From positions 1 through 50,902 of the forward strand of contig CAMBRQ010000017.1 in assembly GCA_945870325.1 (NCBI GenBank): 50,902 nucleotides of DNA. Reading direction: 5' to 3'. The DNA comes from an uncultured Dorea sp. Lineage in GTDB: Bacteria > Bacillota > Clostridia > Lachnospirales > Lachnospiraceae. The notes beneath the pieces are model-generated. The model was not told the origin of the DNA, ran no database searches, and saw only the letters and a list, made by a program, of their open reading frames with translations. Positions within the stretch are counted from its first letter, which is position 1; each line of letters begins with the position of its first letter. Shown piece after piece: positions 33,812 through 43,453 of this stretch. A program made the translations under genes and the position numbers.

Positions 33812-36800
33812 ATGGGCAATCGATTTATAAAAATAGTATTTAGTGTTTTGGCGGTTGGATGTGCCGGATATATGTTAGTATCCGGTTTATTTACTTCGCA
33901 ATCTCAGGAAGAGGCTATGCAGGCATATCGATATGAACGGAACGGCGAGGTGACCTATGTTTCAAGAACAGATGCTGATCATATTCGGGAGAATGGTTTC
34001 TTTTCCTATGCAGATAATGAGTTGATTGTACAGCTTGCAGATTCTATTGATGAGGAGAAGGCCCGCCAGATTGCAAGAGAGAATGAAGCAGAACTTACAG
34101 GTTTTATCAGTGTCACAGACACTTGTCAATGGACACTTCAGAAATCATATGAACTGGAAGAATTAAAAACATATGCAGATGAGATTGCAACGCTCCCGGA
34201 AGTAGAATATGCTTCTGTAAATTATTTCACAGAATATCAGGAGCAGAGTCAGGATATGCCAAGCAAAGAATCTGGTAAATGGGAGAAAGATAAATATAAC
34301 TGGGGATATATGGATATTCATGCGAATCAGGTCTGGAAATATATTGATGAGATGAAAAGTCCAATCAATATTGGCATCATGGATATGGGATTTCAGGTAC
34401 ATGAAGATCTGGATTATACAATTTTGAGACAGGGAAGTCTTAAAAAAGAAGAAACACTTTTGGATAAAGCGAAAAAATTAATATTGACAGACAGACTTAT
34501 GGATTTGTCGTCATCACAGCCTTCGCATAAGGACGCGCAGCACGGGACACATGTTACAGGGATTGCGGCGGCAGTCTGTAATAATAAGAAAGGAATTGCA
34601 GGGGTATATCCGAATCCAACCGGTCAGGGTGAGATTTATGCGTATGCCATAGTGTATGAAGATGGGGCTGCTATCTCTACGATTCAGCAGATGAATGATG
34701 TTGCCCGGATGCTGTTGAATGATACAAAAGTGATTAATATGAGTGTTGGATTAAAGGATGCAGCATGCTATAGCGCATACAAAGAACATGATTCTACCGA
34801 ACGAAGGAGCCATGTAGAAGAGTTTCTTAATGATCGTGGAGAAGTGTGGGAGGACTATCTTGGAAGATTTATTGATAAAGGCTATGAATTCTTGATCTTT
34901 AATACTGCTGGAAATGCATCCAATCATTCGCAAGGATCCGGAACAGGCAAACTTTATAAGGCAATAGAGGCACCGGAAGGGTCGGCTCAATATGAACTTG
35001 TCTGGAAAGGTGGCGAAAGTGCGGTGATTGGCGCAGAGTATAGTTATCCTCTAACCTATCTGGATGACAGAAAGGTAAAAGAACGAATTATCTGTGTCGG
35101 AGCGTATGGTAAAGACCGGCTTCTTACAAGATTTTCTAATATGAGCCAGCGTGTAGATATCCTGGCACCGGGATTTGATATATATAGTACTTGTAATGAT
35201 TCCTTAAAGAGTAAGGACGGAACTTCTATGGCAGCGCCTTATGTTACGGGCACGGCCGCCTGTATATGGTCTTTAGATGAGAGATTGACTGCTTCGGAAG
35301 TGAGGCAGCTACTTTTACAGGAAATGTATGATGATGTCAATCCTGAAACAATTCTGGATGTTGATACCAATGTTACAAAACCAATCCTGAATCTGGAAGC
35401 TTCAATAAATCAGGCCAGCAGATATGTGGAAGAGCATCAGGAGGAATTGCAAGAACGTACCGTAAATCATGGGATTCCTATGATAATTATTGCGAAGATT
35501 GCAGGCGATGGTGTCGAGCTGAAATTAACGGGAACCAGGGAACAGCGAGCAGAAGAACTGAAAAAATATGCAAAAAAAGTTATGATTGAGGATGCAGTCA
35601 TTACCATCAGGAACGAAGATGGAGAAGTGTTGTATGACCACAAAGAGTTATTACAAAAAGCCAGCAAGGCGAGTGAAAGTGAGAGAGATGATAAGTTGAT
35701 TAATTTCTTCCTTCCGGAGGGGAATTATACGGTAACTGTGGAAGCGGAAGGATATGAGCCGCTGACAGTGAAGAATATGAATCCCAGACAGGGATATCCG
35801 ACAAATAGTCTTGCGATTGCATATGATTTCGTTGGAATGACTACGTGGGAATTTGAATTAGAGCCAATTGTGGATTCAAAGTTACTTATTGACCCAAAGT
35901 GGTGGGGAAAAAAAGACTATACGAATCAGTTTATGAAATATCTGGAAGAGAAGTTGATCCCAGAATATGGTGTCATGCCGACTCAGGAGATTGTAAAGAT
36001 GCCGGGGTATATGGATATGGTATGGCTGGAACCAGAGGAACTGCAAGGAATATTGGCGGTAAAGATAGATGATTATGACGGAGATAAGCGCAATGAAATG
36101 TTACTTGTCAGATCTGCCTGTGAGCAAATGGATCGGGACGAACTGATGGAAACGGATGATCGGGGCGGTGGCACGGGAATCTTTCTTGAAATGTATGAAT
36201 ATAGCAATAAAGTGAAACTAACTGATAGCATTGAACTTATTCCTTGTGGTAAATATCGTGTAATGTCTGACAGAGTTCATACCGGAGTGTTTACTTATTC
36301 AAATGATGGAACGGAATATATCGGAATTGATAATTATCTTTATATGGAGGGTGGGACTACAACTGTGTCCCTGTATCGATATAAGGATGGAACATTTCAG
36401 TATGTAAAGGGAACTTGCAGACAGTGGCTTGTAAGTGGTTACGAGTCTGTCAGTGAAACAGATCATGAGCCGGAAGCCGATGAGATTACCATGGGAACGG
36501 CAGCCTGGACGGGAGATGGAAGCGCATGGAAACAGGCGGGAGATTATTATGCGTCGGGAAGAACGGAAGAGCGTGAAGAAGTCAGGGAAAACATCCAGAA
36601 ACTGGATGCCATCTACGCTGACCTGCTGAAAGAATATGGGCTTTTGAGTAATGATGTAAGACTTTACTGGTACAATCAGGACTGGGACAATCAGGACTGG
36701 GATGCAAGAACTGCGGATATCTATACTGCGGAAGAAGGAGAACTGTCGGTGGTGGCTTCCATGGCAACTTGTTACATTTATCGGGATATGAGAGAATATC

Positions 36801-36847
36801 ACCTGTTCCGGGAAGACCCGGCGGGCAGTCTGGATGCTTATCGATAA
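33812..36847 (+). CDS. Secreted or membrane-anchored S8 (subtilisin-like) serine protease
   Basis: The protein is 1011 residues from the ATG at 33812 (CGAGGGAATGAG upstream); a GTG start at 33779 would add 11. An N-terminal hydrophobic segment (about 5-27) is a signal or anchor. Residues 55-150 resemble an inhibitor-like propeptide. The S8 core runs about 165-530 with a full triad: Asp191 (GIMDMGFQ), His244 (QHGTHVTG), Ser472 (GTSMAAPYVTG), and oxyanion Asn368 (NTAGNAS). The remaining 480 residues include a PEGA-like stretch (FFLPEGNYTVTVEAEGYEPL) and a repeat-like DDYDGDKRNEMLLV region. It is encoded at the head of the kinase/FHA/PP2C cluster, like mycosins beside type VII systems, though no EssC-type gene is visible. 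Confidence 0.92.
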   Translation: MGNRFIKIVFSVLAVGCAGYMLVSGLFTSQSQEEAMQAYRYERNGEVTYVSRTDADHIRENGFFSYADNELIVQLADSIDEEKARQIARENEAELTGFISVTDTCQWTLQKSYELEELKTYADEIATLPEVEYASVNYFTEYQEQSQDMPSKESGKWEKDKYNWGYMDIHANQVWKYIDEMKSPINIGIMDMGFQVHEDLDYTILRQGSLKKEETLLDKAKKLILTDRLMDLSSSQPSHKDAQHGTHVTGIAAAVCNNKKGIAGVYPNPTGQGEIYAYAIVYEDGAAISTIQQMNDVARMLLNDTKVINMSVGLKDAACYSAYKEHDSTERRSHVEEFLNDRGEVWEDYLGRFIDKGYEFLIFNTAGNASNHSQGSGTGKLYKAIEAPEGSAQYELVWKGGESAVIGAEYSYPLTYLDDRKVKERIICVGAYGKDRLLTRFSNMSQRVDILAPGFDIYSTCNDSLKSKDGTSMAAPYVTGTAACIWSLDERLTASEVRQLLLQEMYDDVNPETILDVDTNVTKPILNLEASINQASRYVEEHQEELQERTVNHGIPMIIIAKIAGDGVELKLTGTREQRAEELKKYAKKVMIEDAVITIRNEDGEVLYDHKELLQKASKASESERDDKLINFFLPEGNYTVTVEAEGYEPLTVKNMNPRQGYPTNSLAIAYDFVGMTTWEFELEPIVDSKLLIDPKWWGKKDYTNQFMKYLEEKLIPEYGVMPTQEIVKMPGYMDMVWLEPEELQGILAVKIDDYDGDKRNEMLLVRSACEQMDRDELMETDDRGGGTGIFLEMYEYSNKVKLTDSIELIPCGKYRVMSDRVHTGVFTYSNDGTEYIGIDNYLYMEGGTTTVSLYRYKDGTFQYVKGTCRQWLVSGYESVSETDHEPEADEITMGTAAWTGDGSAWKQAGDYYASGRTEEREEVRENIQKLDAIYADLLKEYGLLSNDVRLYWYNQDWDNQDWDARTADIYTAEEGELSVVASMATCYIYRDMREYHLFREDPAGSLDAYR

Positions 36848-36862
36848 TAGATAGAAGGAATG

Positions 36863-36876
36863 ACGCCAAATGGCGT
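36863..36876. repeat. Small dyad between protease and FHA genes
   Basis: ACGCCA and TGGCGT flank AA. There is no T tract, so it is probably not a terminator; a processing site or chance are equally possible. Confidence 0.4.
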
Positions 36877-36898
36877 ACAAAAATTACAGGAGGAATCT

Positions 36899-37708
36899 AT
36901 GAATCAGAAAAATGTATGGAGATATGGCCTGTCAATCGCAGGCATTGTTGGACTTGCCAGTTTGTGGTTACCAATTTGTCAGGCGCAAGGTGCATCTTAT
37001 AATATGCCGATGCTTCTTCAACTGAGGAAAAGTGTAGGAATGATATATTGTATTCTGCTGGTGGCTGTCATTCTTATGTCACTGTTCGGAACATTAATCA
37101 TTACCTTATGGGAAAATGAGGCGGCATGTCTTACGTCGGGAGTATGTCGGATTGCCAGTGCAGTGTTACTGCTTATTATAAAAATGGCACTTCTGGGAAA
37201 ATATACCGGAATCCCAGATAGCGGACTGCTGAAAGGCGCAGGAATTGGATTTTGGATTTTTCTTCTGATTCATCTGCTAAGCGGAGCAGTGGGAATCCTT
37301 TTATCCCGGGAAGGCGGAGCAGACGCGGTAAAGAAAGAAAAGAGAAAGCCAGAAAACCAGCCGGTTCCGGACACGGTGGAAGAACCGGAAGGAAGGAGCG
37401 GCATCATTGCCATACTGGAAGGAATCTACAAAGGTGAGACACTTCCAATGGAAGACATGCAGGCACTCGTGGTCGGAAGAGATGCTTCCCAGTGCAATCT
37501 GGTGATAGAAGGTGAGAAAGTCAGTCGGAAACACTGCAGTATTACCTATTGCGCAAGAACGGGTGGATATCTTTTATGTGACTATTCCTCCAACGGAACT
37601 TATTACAGAAACGGACAGAGGCTGCCAAAGCATATGAATATTGAACTTACAAAAGGAACAGAAGTCTATCTGGGAGATAAGAGAAACATTCTTCGGATGG
37701 GCGGATAG
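36899..37708 (+). CDS. Membrane protein with C-terminal FHA domain
   Basis: The 269-residue protein starts at the ATG at 36899 behind AGGAGG; the ATG at 36860 has no such site. It has about four transmembrane helices in residues 7-150 and a cytoplasmic basic linker (KKEKRKPENQ). The C-terminal FHA domain (about 190-265) has the phosphothreonine-binding residues in order: GRDASQCNLV, VSRKHCSI, DYSSNGTYYRNG. FHA domains bind phospho-Thr peptides, so this is a membrane dock for proteins phosphorylated by the nearby kinases. It lies about 50 bp after the protease gene and 60 bp before a PP2C gene. Confidence 0.9.
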   Translation: MNQKNVWRYGLSIAGIVGLASLWLPICQAQGASYNMPMLLQLRKSVGMIYCILLVAVILMSLFGTLIITLWENEAACLTSGVCRIASAVLLLIIKMALLGKYTGIPDSGLLKGAGIGFWIFLLIHLLSGAVGILLSREGGADAVKKEKRKPENQPVPDTVEEPEGRSGIIAILEGIYKGETLPMEDMQALVVGRDASQCNLVIEGEKVSRKHCSITYCARTGGYLLCDYSSNGTYYRNGQRLPKHMNIELTKGTEVYLGDKRNILRMGG

Positions 37709-37770
37709 AGAGGCAAACTATGATGGATCCGGAAAGACTGTAGAAAATGTATGAGACAGGAGGGAGAAAC

Positions 37771-38508
37771 TTGACTTATAGTACATTGAGTGAAATTGGA
37801 AATCGGATTGAGAATGAAGACAGTGTCGGAACTTATATTGGGAAGAAATGTCAAGTATTCTTTCTGGCAGACGGTTTAGGTGGACATGGAAGTGGAAAAG
37901 AGGCTTCTGAAAGTGTGATACGTCATGGAATAGAACTTATGGAATTAGAAGAAGACTCAGAAAAAGACATGAATGTGCAGGAAAAGTTCTCACAGATCTT
38001 CGCGGAAGGACATGAACTCTTAAAAGTAAAGCAGAAGGACCAGGGAAGCAGGCAGTCTATGAGAACCACTCTTTCAATATTCCTGGCGAGGGGAGAAGAA
38101 GGTTGGCTTGCACATATCGGAGATTCCAGAATTTATGTATTCGAACGTGGCGAATTAAAGTTCCGCACGCTGGATCACAGTGTTCCGCAGATTCTGGCAC
38201 TTGCGGGAGAGATTGCGGAAAGCGAGATCCGCCATCATCCGGACCGCAATCGACTGCTTCGGTGTATGGGGGAATCGGCAGATACACTAAAGTATGAGAT
38301 TCATGAGCCTATTCTGATTCGAAAAGGAACCGCAATCTTGATGTGCAGTGATGGATTCTGGGAAGCGGTGGCGGAAGAACAGATGATTGGAGCGCTATGG
38401 CGTTCCAGGAATGTAAAGGACTGGCTGCATCGCATGCAAAAGAGAGTGGAGAAATCGGGAAAAAAGGGAGAGCAGGATAACTATTCAGCGATAGGAATAT
38501 GGTTTTAG
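37771..38508 (+). CDS. PP2C family protein Ser/Thr phosphatase
   Basis: The phosphatase is 245 residues if started at TTG 37771, which has GGAGGG at ideal spacing; an ATG at 37747 would add 8 residues and has only a weak site. The PP2C motifs are complete: IGNRIENEDSV, FFLADGLGGHGSG (metal-binding Asp), GDSRIYVFERGEL, CSDGFWEAV and QDNYSAIGIW. It removes phosphate from Ser/Thr using Mn or Mg and should reverse the kinases encoded just after it. Cytoplasmic, no membrane segment. 27 bp separate it from the first kinase gene. Confidence 0.93.
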   Translation: MTYSTLSEIGNRIENEDSVGTYIGKKCQVFFLADGLGGHGSGKEASESVIRHGIELMELEEDSEKDMNVQEKFSQIFAEGHELLKVKQKDQGSRQSMRTTLSIFLARGEEGWLAHIGDSRIYVFERGELKFRTLDHSVPQILALAGEIAESEIRHHPDRNRLLRCMGESADTLKYEIHEPILIRKGTAILMCSDGFWEAVAEEQMIGALWRSRNVKDWLHRMQKRVEKSGKKGEQDNYSAIGIWF

Positions 38509-38535
38509 AAGAGGGTAGAGAAAGAGAGCAGAAAT

Positions 38536-40656
38536 ATGAGGAATCCGGAATTATTATGTCTGGGATGTATGGAAGAACTTTCGCATCCTAATGAGACTTG
38601 TAGGAAATGTGGTTTCAACCGAATTGAATATGAGGAGAACCGGAATGTTCATACATTGCCTTCGTATACAATCCTTGCAGGCAAATATTTATTAGGTAAG
38701 GTTCTTGGCGAAGGAGGATTCGGTATTACATATATAGCCTGGGATTTGAATCGAGAATGTAGGGTTGCAGTCAAGGAATATTTTCCAAGTGGACTTGCTA
38801 CCAGGGATACCAGATTTGGCGATGGAGAAGCGTTGACCATTATGCCGGGTGAGAAAGCAGCATATTACCAGAATGGACTCAAGAATTTTGCTGAAGAGGG
38901 AAGGAATCTGGCGCGTTTCCAGCATCTTCCAGGCATTGTATCGGTTCGTGATTTCTTTCAGGATAATGAAACGGCTTATATAGTTATGGACTATGTAGAG
39001 GGAAAGAATTTAAAGCAATATCTACGTGAGCATTACGACAAGAACGGTGAACATACACCAATGGAAGAAAAGCAGATTCTTGAGATGATGCAGCCGGTAT
39101 TGCAGGCACTTTCTGAGATACATAAAGTAGGAATCATCCACCGTGATATCAGCCCTGAAAACATAATCTGCGGACCAGATGGAAAGATAACGTTAATTGA
39201 TTTTGGGGCGGCAAGGACTGCAACAGGAACAGAGACAAAGAGTCTGACGATTATGTTGAAACATGGCTACGCACCAGAAGAACAATATCGTACACATGGA
39301 AAACAAGGACCGTGGACAGATATCTATGCTATTTGTGCTACTATGTATCAAATGGCATCCGGGCAACTTCCTATGGAATCCATTGAACGGATGCGTGAGG
39401 ATAATCTACAACCGTTAAGAAGGGTCAATCCGAAAGTATCAGAAGAATTCTCTGATGTTATTCAAAAAGGAATGGAAGTATGGGGAGAAAAGAGATATCA
39501 GTCAGTAGAGGAGATGCAGGAAATACTGTATCCAAAGCCAGTGGTCGAAAAAGTATCAGCTGCAGAAGATGTCGTTGCGGATGAATCAACTGTAGAACCG
39601 TTGACTATGGAGAGGACGATAGATGAGGAGAAAACGGATGAAAAGATAGAGAAAGAAAAGAATAAAAAAATATTCAGAAATATGTTTGTTCTGGTAATTG
39701 TAATTGTGTTATTGGCAATTGGCATTAAAGTCGCGATTCCAAAAACGCAAAAGCAACAGTTTTCAGAGGTGACAGTTTCGGAAGAAGGTGTTCAGAAATC
39801 AGTAGATGAGCAATTGGCGAAAGATATTGCGGATCAGGAAGAGAAGGTTTTCGAAAATGTAATGGTCAGCGATATTTCTCTGACAGAGGAAAAATATGTT
39901 ATTGCTGTAGGTGATCCGGCACTTAGAAGTCAGATGGATTTTGTAAATAAAGTGATAGATATAATGCAGAATGAAGGAACACTGAAGCAAATATGTAATG
40001 ATTATTTTGCCGATGGAATACGCGAACCGATTGCATCAAAAGAACTGGACGACAGAGAACATCAACTTGTAGTTGCGACCATTGCAGACTATGTTCCGTT
40101 TGAATATATAGAGGATGAAAAATATTATGGAGTTGACCTGGAAATTGCATTGTGGCTTACGGCAGCACTCGGGAGAGGAGACGAATTGGTAATTCAAAAC
40201 ACCACATTTGACAATGTAATATCCAATGTAGAGTCGGGAGAATGTGATATTGCGATATCAGCGATATCAGCGGACAAGGAACAATCAGAAAATGTTGTTT
40301 ATTCCAATTCTTATTTTGATGCTTCCAAATGTGTGGCAGTTCGCAAAAACGATTTGACTTTTGAGGCATATGAAATAAACGATTCGGGGATGGTATTGAA
40401 GTTATGCTTTGGCAGTGCAAGAGGAATGGGTTCTGTGCTCGTATTTACAGAGGAGGTTTTTCCGTGGGTGGAGCAAGGAATGGCAGTTGGATTAAAGGTT
40501 GAAAGAGTTACGGATACAGATTCTTTTAGTGATGTTATGTACTTCGATACTCCTGCACTTGCATTAGAGGCTTTACAGGCTGGAGAGATAGATTGTGTCA
40601 TTGGACAGGCAACACCTTTAAACTATCTGGTAAAATCTTCAGGTAATGAATCCTAA
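38536..40656 (+). CDS. Transmembrane Ser/Thr kinase with extracytoplasmic solute-binding domain
   Basis: This 706-residue protein begins with a zinc ribbon (Cys8, Cys11, Cys22, Cys25). The kinase domain covers about 44-330: glycine loop LGEGGFGITY, Lys80 in VAVKEYF, catalytic loop HRDISPEN (His202-Asp204), Asp222 in DFGAAR, and YAPEEQY. The usual catalytic-loop Lys is Ser, as in its paralogue. A transmembrane helix follows at about 383-403. The outer part resembles a family-3 solute-binding protein, but its segments are out of order: the stretch normally last (YVIAVGDPALRSQMDFVNK to NDYF, about 453-500) precedes the first (VVATIADYVPFEYIEDEKYYG, from about 512). It probably senses a small amino-acid-like ligand. 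It overlaps the upstream region of the next kinase gene. Confidence 0.92.
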   Translation: MRNPELLCLGCMEELSHPNETCRKCGFNRIEYEENRNVHTLPSYTILAGKYLLGKVLGEGGFGITYIAWDLNRECRVAVKEYFPSGLATRDTRFGDGEALTIMPGEKAAYYQNGLKNFAEEGRNLARFQHLPGIVSVRDFFQDNETAYIVMDYVEGKNLKQYLREHYDKNGEHTPMEEKQILEMMQPVLQALSEIHKVGIIHRDISPENIICGPDGKITLIDFGAARTATGTETKSLTIMLKHGYAPEEQYRTHGKQGPWTDIYAICATMYQMASGQLPMESIERMREDNLQPLRRVNPKVSEEFSDVIQKGMEVWGEKRYQSVEEMQEILYPKPVVEKVSAAEDVVADESTVEPLTMERTIDEEKTDEKIEKEKNKKIFRNMFVLVIVIVLLAIGIKVAIPKTQKQQFSEVTVSEEGVQKSVDEQLAKDIADQEEKVFENVMVSDISLTEEKYVIAVGDPALRSQMDFVNKVIDIMQNEGTLKQICNDYFADGIREPIASKELDDREHQLVVATIADYVPFEYIEDEKYYGVDLEIALWLTAALGRGDELVIQNTTFDNVISNVESGECDIAISAISADKEQSENVVYSNSYFDASKCVAVRKNDLTFEAYEINDSGMVLKLCFGSARGMGSVLVFTEEVFPWVEQGMAVGLKVERVTDTDSFSDVMYFDTPALALEALQAGEIDCVIGQATPLNYLVKSSGNES

Positions 40657-40678
40657 TTATAAGAAAAGGAATGAGAAT

Positions 40679-43387
40679 ATGAGAAATCCGGAATTATTAT
40701 GTTTGGGATGTATGGAAGAACTTTCGCATCCCGAAGAAATCTGTAAGAAATGTGGATTTGACAGAACAGAATATGAGAAAAATCGCAGTGCGCGTACCCT
40801 CCCATCTTATACGATTCTTGTAGGAAAATATCTTCTGGGCAAGGTGATTGGAGAAGGTGGTTTTGGTATCACCTATCTTGCGTGGGATCTGAACCGAGAA
40901 TGTAAGGTGGCGATTAAAGAATATTTCCCCACTGGTCTGGCAACACGTGATGCAAGAAACGAAAATGGTGAGATGCTTACAATATTACCGGGAGAAAAGA
41001 TAGCATACTATCGGAATGGTCTGAGAAATTTTGCGGAGGAAGGGAAGAATCTGGCGCGTTTCCAGCATCTGCCGGGGATTGTATCCGTGCGGGATTTCTT
41101 TCAGGATAACGGAACTGCTTATATTGTCATGGATTACGTAGAAGGCAGGAATTTAAAGCAGTATCTGCGCAAACATTATGAGAAGAACGGAGATCATGCA
41201 CCGATGGAAGAAAAGCAGATCCTTGAGATGATGAGGCCGGTATTGCAGGCGCTGACCGAGATACATAAGGCAGGAATCATCCATCGGGATATCAGTCCGG
41301 AGAACATTATCTGCGGGCCGGACGGGAAGATTACACTGATTGATTTTGGGGCAGCAAGAGTGGCGACTGGGACCGAGACGAAGAGTCTGACAATTATGCT
41401 AAAGCACGGGTATGCGCCGGAAGAACAGTACCGCACGCATGGAAGACAAGGACCATGGACGGATATCTATGCCATCTGTGCAACGATGTACCAGATGGCG
41501 TCCGGGTATCTTCCCATTGAATCGGTGGAACGGCTTTATGAAGATGAACTGAAACCATTAAAGCAATTAAATATAGGTATATCGGAAAAGGTCTCAGATG
41601 TCATTGAAAAAGGAATGGCAGTCAGAGGAGAAAAGCGATATCAGTCGGTGGAAGAGGTATATAAGGAATTGTATCCGAAGCCGCAAAAAAGACCAGAGCC
41701 AGAGAAATCGAAACCAGCTTCCGAAAACCCACAGTTTTCTCATCAGGATGAACTAGAGAAACAGTGGGAAGAGATAGAGAAGCAGGAAGAAGAAAAAAGA
41801 AAAAGCGAACTAGAGAAACTGGAGAGAGAAAAGAGTCAGCCAATAGAAGAAAAACAGCACGGTGAGGTGGAAAAACCGAAAAAGATTAAAAAAAATGGCA
41901 GTATTATTCTAATTTTGTTAGTTGTGTTTTGCCTTTTTAATTTTGGTGGGAGAGGAATTTTTCGTACATATCGATATCACGAAAATTTTGAGACTGCATC
42001 GTTAGATGAATTTTTGAGTTTTGACCAATACAATGAAGAGAACCCATTATTTCTTTCAAAAGAGGAAGTGGGGAAATTGCAGGTTGAGAAATGGGCAGGT
42101 GATGAGCAGGAACTTTTGGAAGAAGCAGTTGACATGTCAGAGGTGACGGTTCCTGATTTTTCTACTTTGTTATCTCCTGCGTATACTGGCACAACAGAAC
42201 TTCCAAAACCGGAAGAACTTGTTCCGATTGTAGATGAAGATGGAAAGTATGGGTTTGTGGATAGTGTCGGAAATGAGTATTCATTGGCTGCATATGAAGA
42301 ATCAGAGGAACTGTTTGAATCTTCCGATTATTTTGGTGACAGATATCAGATAGCAATTGATACAGATGAATATGGTGTGAGGCATATAACGGATAAATAT
42401 GGAAATGAGATTATGGAGGATGACTATGAATCAATTAGTATAGATAATCAAAAATATTTGTTTGGATTGACAGAGTTTTTGTTGTATAAAAGCGATGATG
42501 GTTATTCTTTTTGGAATCATTGTAACTATTTCAATGATATAGATTCTGGTTCCTCTAAATCAAGAGATTTTAGTATTGGAAAGATTTCGGATAATGGATT
42601 CATACCTATTGAATGCAACGGAAAGTGTGGTTATGTGAATTTACAGGGCGAAGTTGTAATTCCATTACAATATGGAGCGGCAAAAGAGTTTTCTGATGGT
42701 CTTGCACCGGTAGAATTCAAGGTGGAATATTCGGTATCTTCTGAAGGTTCGTCTTATTATGCTAAATGGGGATATATCAATGAACTAGGTGAGATCGTGA
42801 TACCGCCGATATTTGATGATGCGGAGTCCTTTACGAATGGTATGGCATCTGTAAAGTTTGACATTTATGATTCAGGGAAAAGCAAAAATATATATGGCTT
42901 TATAGATAATGAAGGAAACTTGATCTGTGCATTTGATAAAAATAGTATGCAATTGAATGAATTTTTCAAAGATGATACATTTGTCGAGTATATGGGACAA
43001 GACGGATATTGTACAGAAGATGGAAAAGCAGTTATTGGTGCAGCAAAGGTCATAGATGATGAAATATGTGCTCAATATACGATAGTGGATCTTCGGGGTT
43101 CGGAAAATATTCCAATTGGAGGGAGTGTGGTTTTAGGTACTTTTAGCAAATCAGGTCTTATACCAGTTGTGGAATATGATGAAGTAAATGCAGTTATGAG
43201 AAATGGAGGATCTGAAGAAGAGGTCATGAATGCCCATGTTTATTTTTATTATGTAGATGCTGAGGGGCGTTTAGCAATAAGTAGTAGTATGGTAATGTCA
43301 TGTGAAGAGTTTGAAGATTTTATCCGGTATTTTCATGATATGTATTATGGAAGAAGTGCAGAAATGCAGTTGAAAGATAATCCGTAG
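40679..43387 (+). CDS. Transmembrane Ser/Thr kinase with WG-repeat sensor
   Basis: The protein is 902 residues from the ATG at 40679, chosen because it matches the paralogue start (MRNPELLCLGCMEELSHP) and follows AAAGGAATGAG. Its first 340 residues closely match the previous kinase: zinc ribbon, GEGGFGITY loop, VAIKEYF Lys, HRDISPEN, DFGAAR, YAPEEQY. A charged Lys/Glu segment (about 350-420) leads to a transmembrane helix (SIILILLVVFCLFNFG). The outer region (about 445-890) has WG-type repeats: GKYGFVDSVGNE, GKCGYVNLQGEVVIPLQY, KWGYINELGEIVIPPIF, IYGFIDNEGNL. These form beta hairpin arrays that probably bind ligands or proteins. It starts 23 bp after the first kinase ends, so a tandem duplication with sensor replacement is likely. 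Confidence 0.93.
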   Translation: MRNPELLCLGCMEELSHPEEICKKCGFDRTEYEKNRSARTLPSYTILVGKYLLGKVIGEGGFGITYLAWDLNRECKVAIKEYFPTGLATRDARNENGEMLTILPGEKIAYYRNGLRNFAEEGKNLARFQHLPGIVSVRDFFQDNGTAYIVMDYVEGRNLKQYLRKHYEKNGDHAPMEEKQILEMMRPVLQALTEIHKAGIIHRDISPENIICGPDGKITLIDFGAARVATGTETKSLTIMLKHGYAPEEQYRTHGRQGPWTDIYAICATMYQMASGYLPIESVERLYEDELKPLKQLNIGISEKVSDVIEKGMAVRGEKRYQSVEEVYKELYPKPQKRPEPEKSKPASENPQFSHQDELEKQWEEIEKQEEEKRKSELEKLEREKSQPIEEKQHGEVEKPKKIKKNGSIILILLVVFCLFNFGGRGIFRTYRYHENFETASLDEFLSFDQYNEENPLFLSKEEVGKLQVEKWAGDEQELLEEAVDMSEVTVPDFSTLLSPAYTGTTELPKPEELVPIVDEDGKYGFVDSVGNEYSLAAYEESEELFESSDYFGDRYQIAIDTDEYGVRHITDKYGNEIMEDDYESISIDNQKYLFGLTEFLLYKSDDGYSFWNHCNYFNDIDSGSSKSRDFSIGKISDNGFIPIECNGKCGYVNLQGEVVIPLQYGAAKEFSDGLAPVEFKVEYSVSSEGSSYYAKWGYINELGEIVIPPIFDDAESFTNGMASVKFDIYDSGKSKNIYGFIDNEGNLICAFDKNSMQLNEFFKDDTFVEYMGQDGYCTEDGKAVIGAAKVIDDEICAQYTIVDLRGSENIPIGGSVVLGTFSKSGLIPVVEYDEVNAVMRNGGSEEEVMNAHVYFYYVDAEGRLAISSSMVMSCEEFEDFIRYFHDMYYGRSAEMQLKDNP

Positions 43388-43453
43388 TTTTAAATCAGCG
43401 AAAAAAATCTACTTTTTAAGTGATAAGTAATTTGTAAAGGAGAGAGTGTAGGG

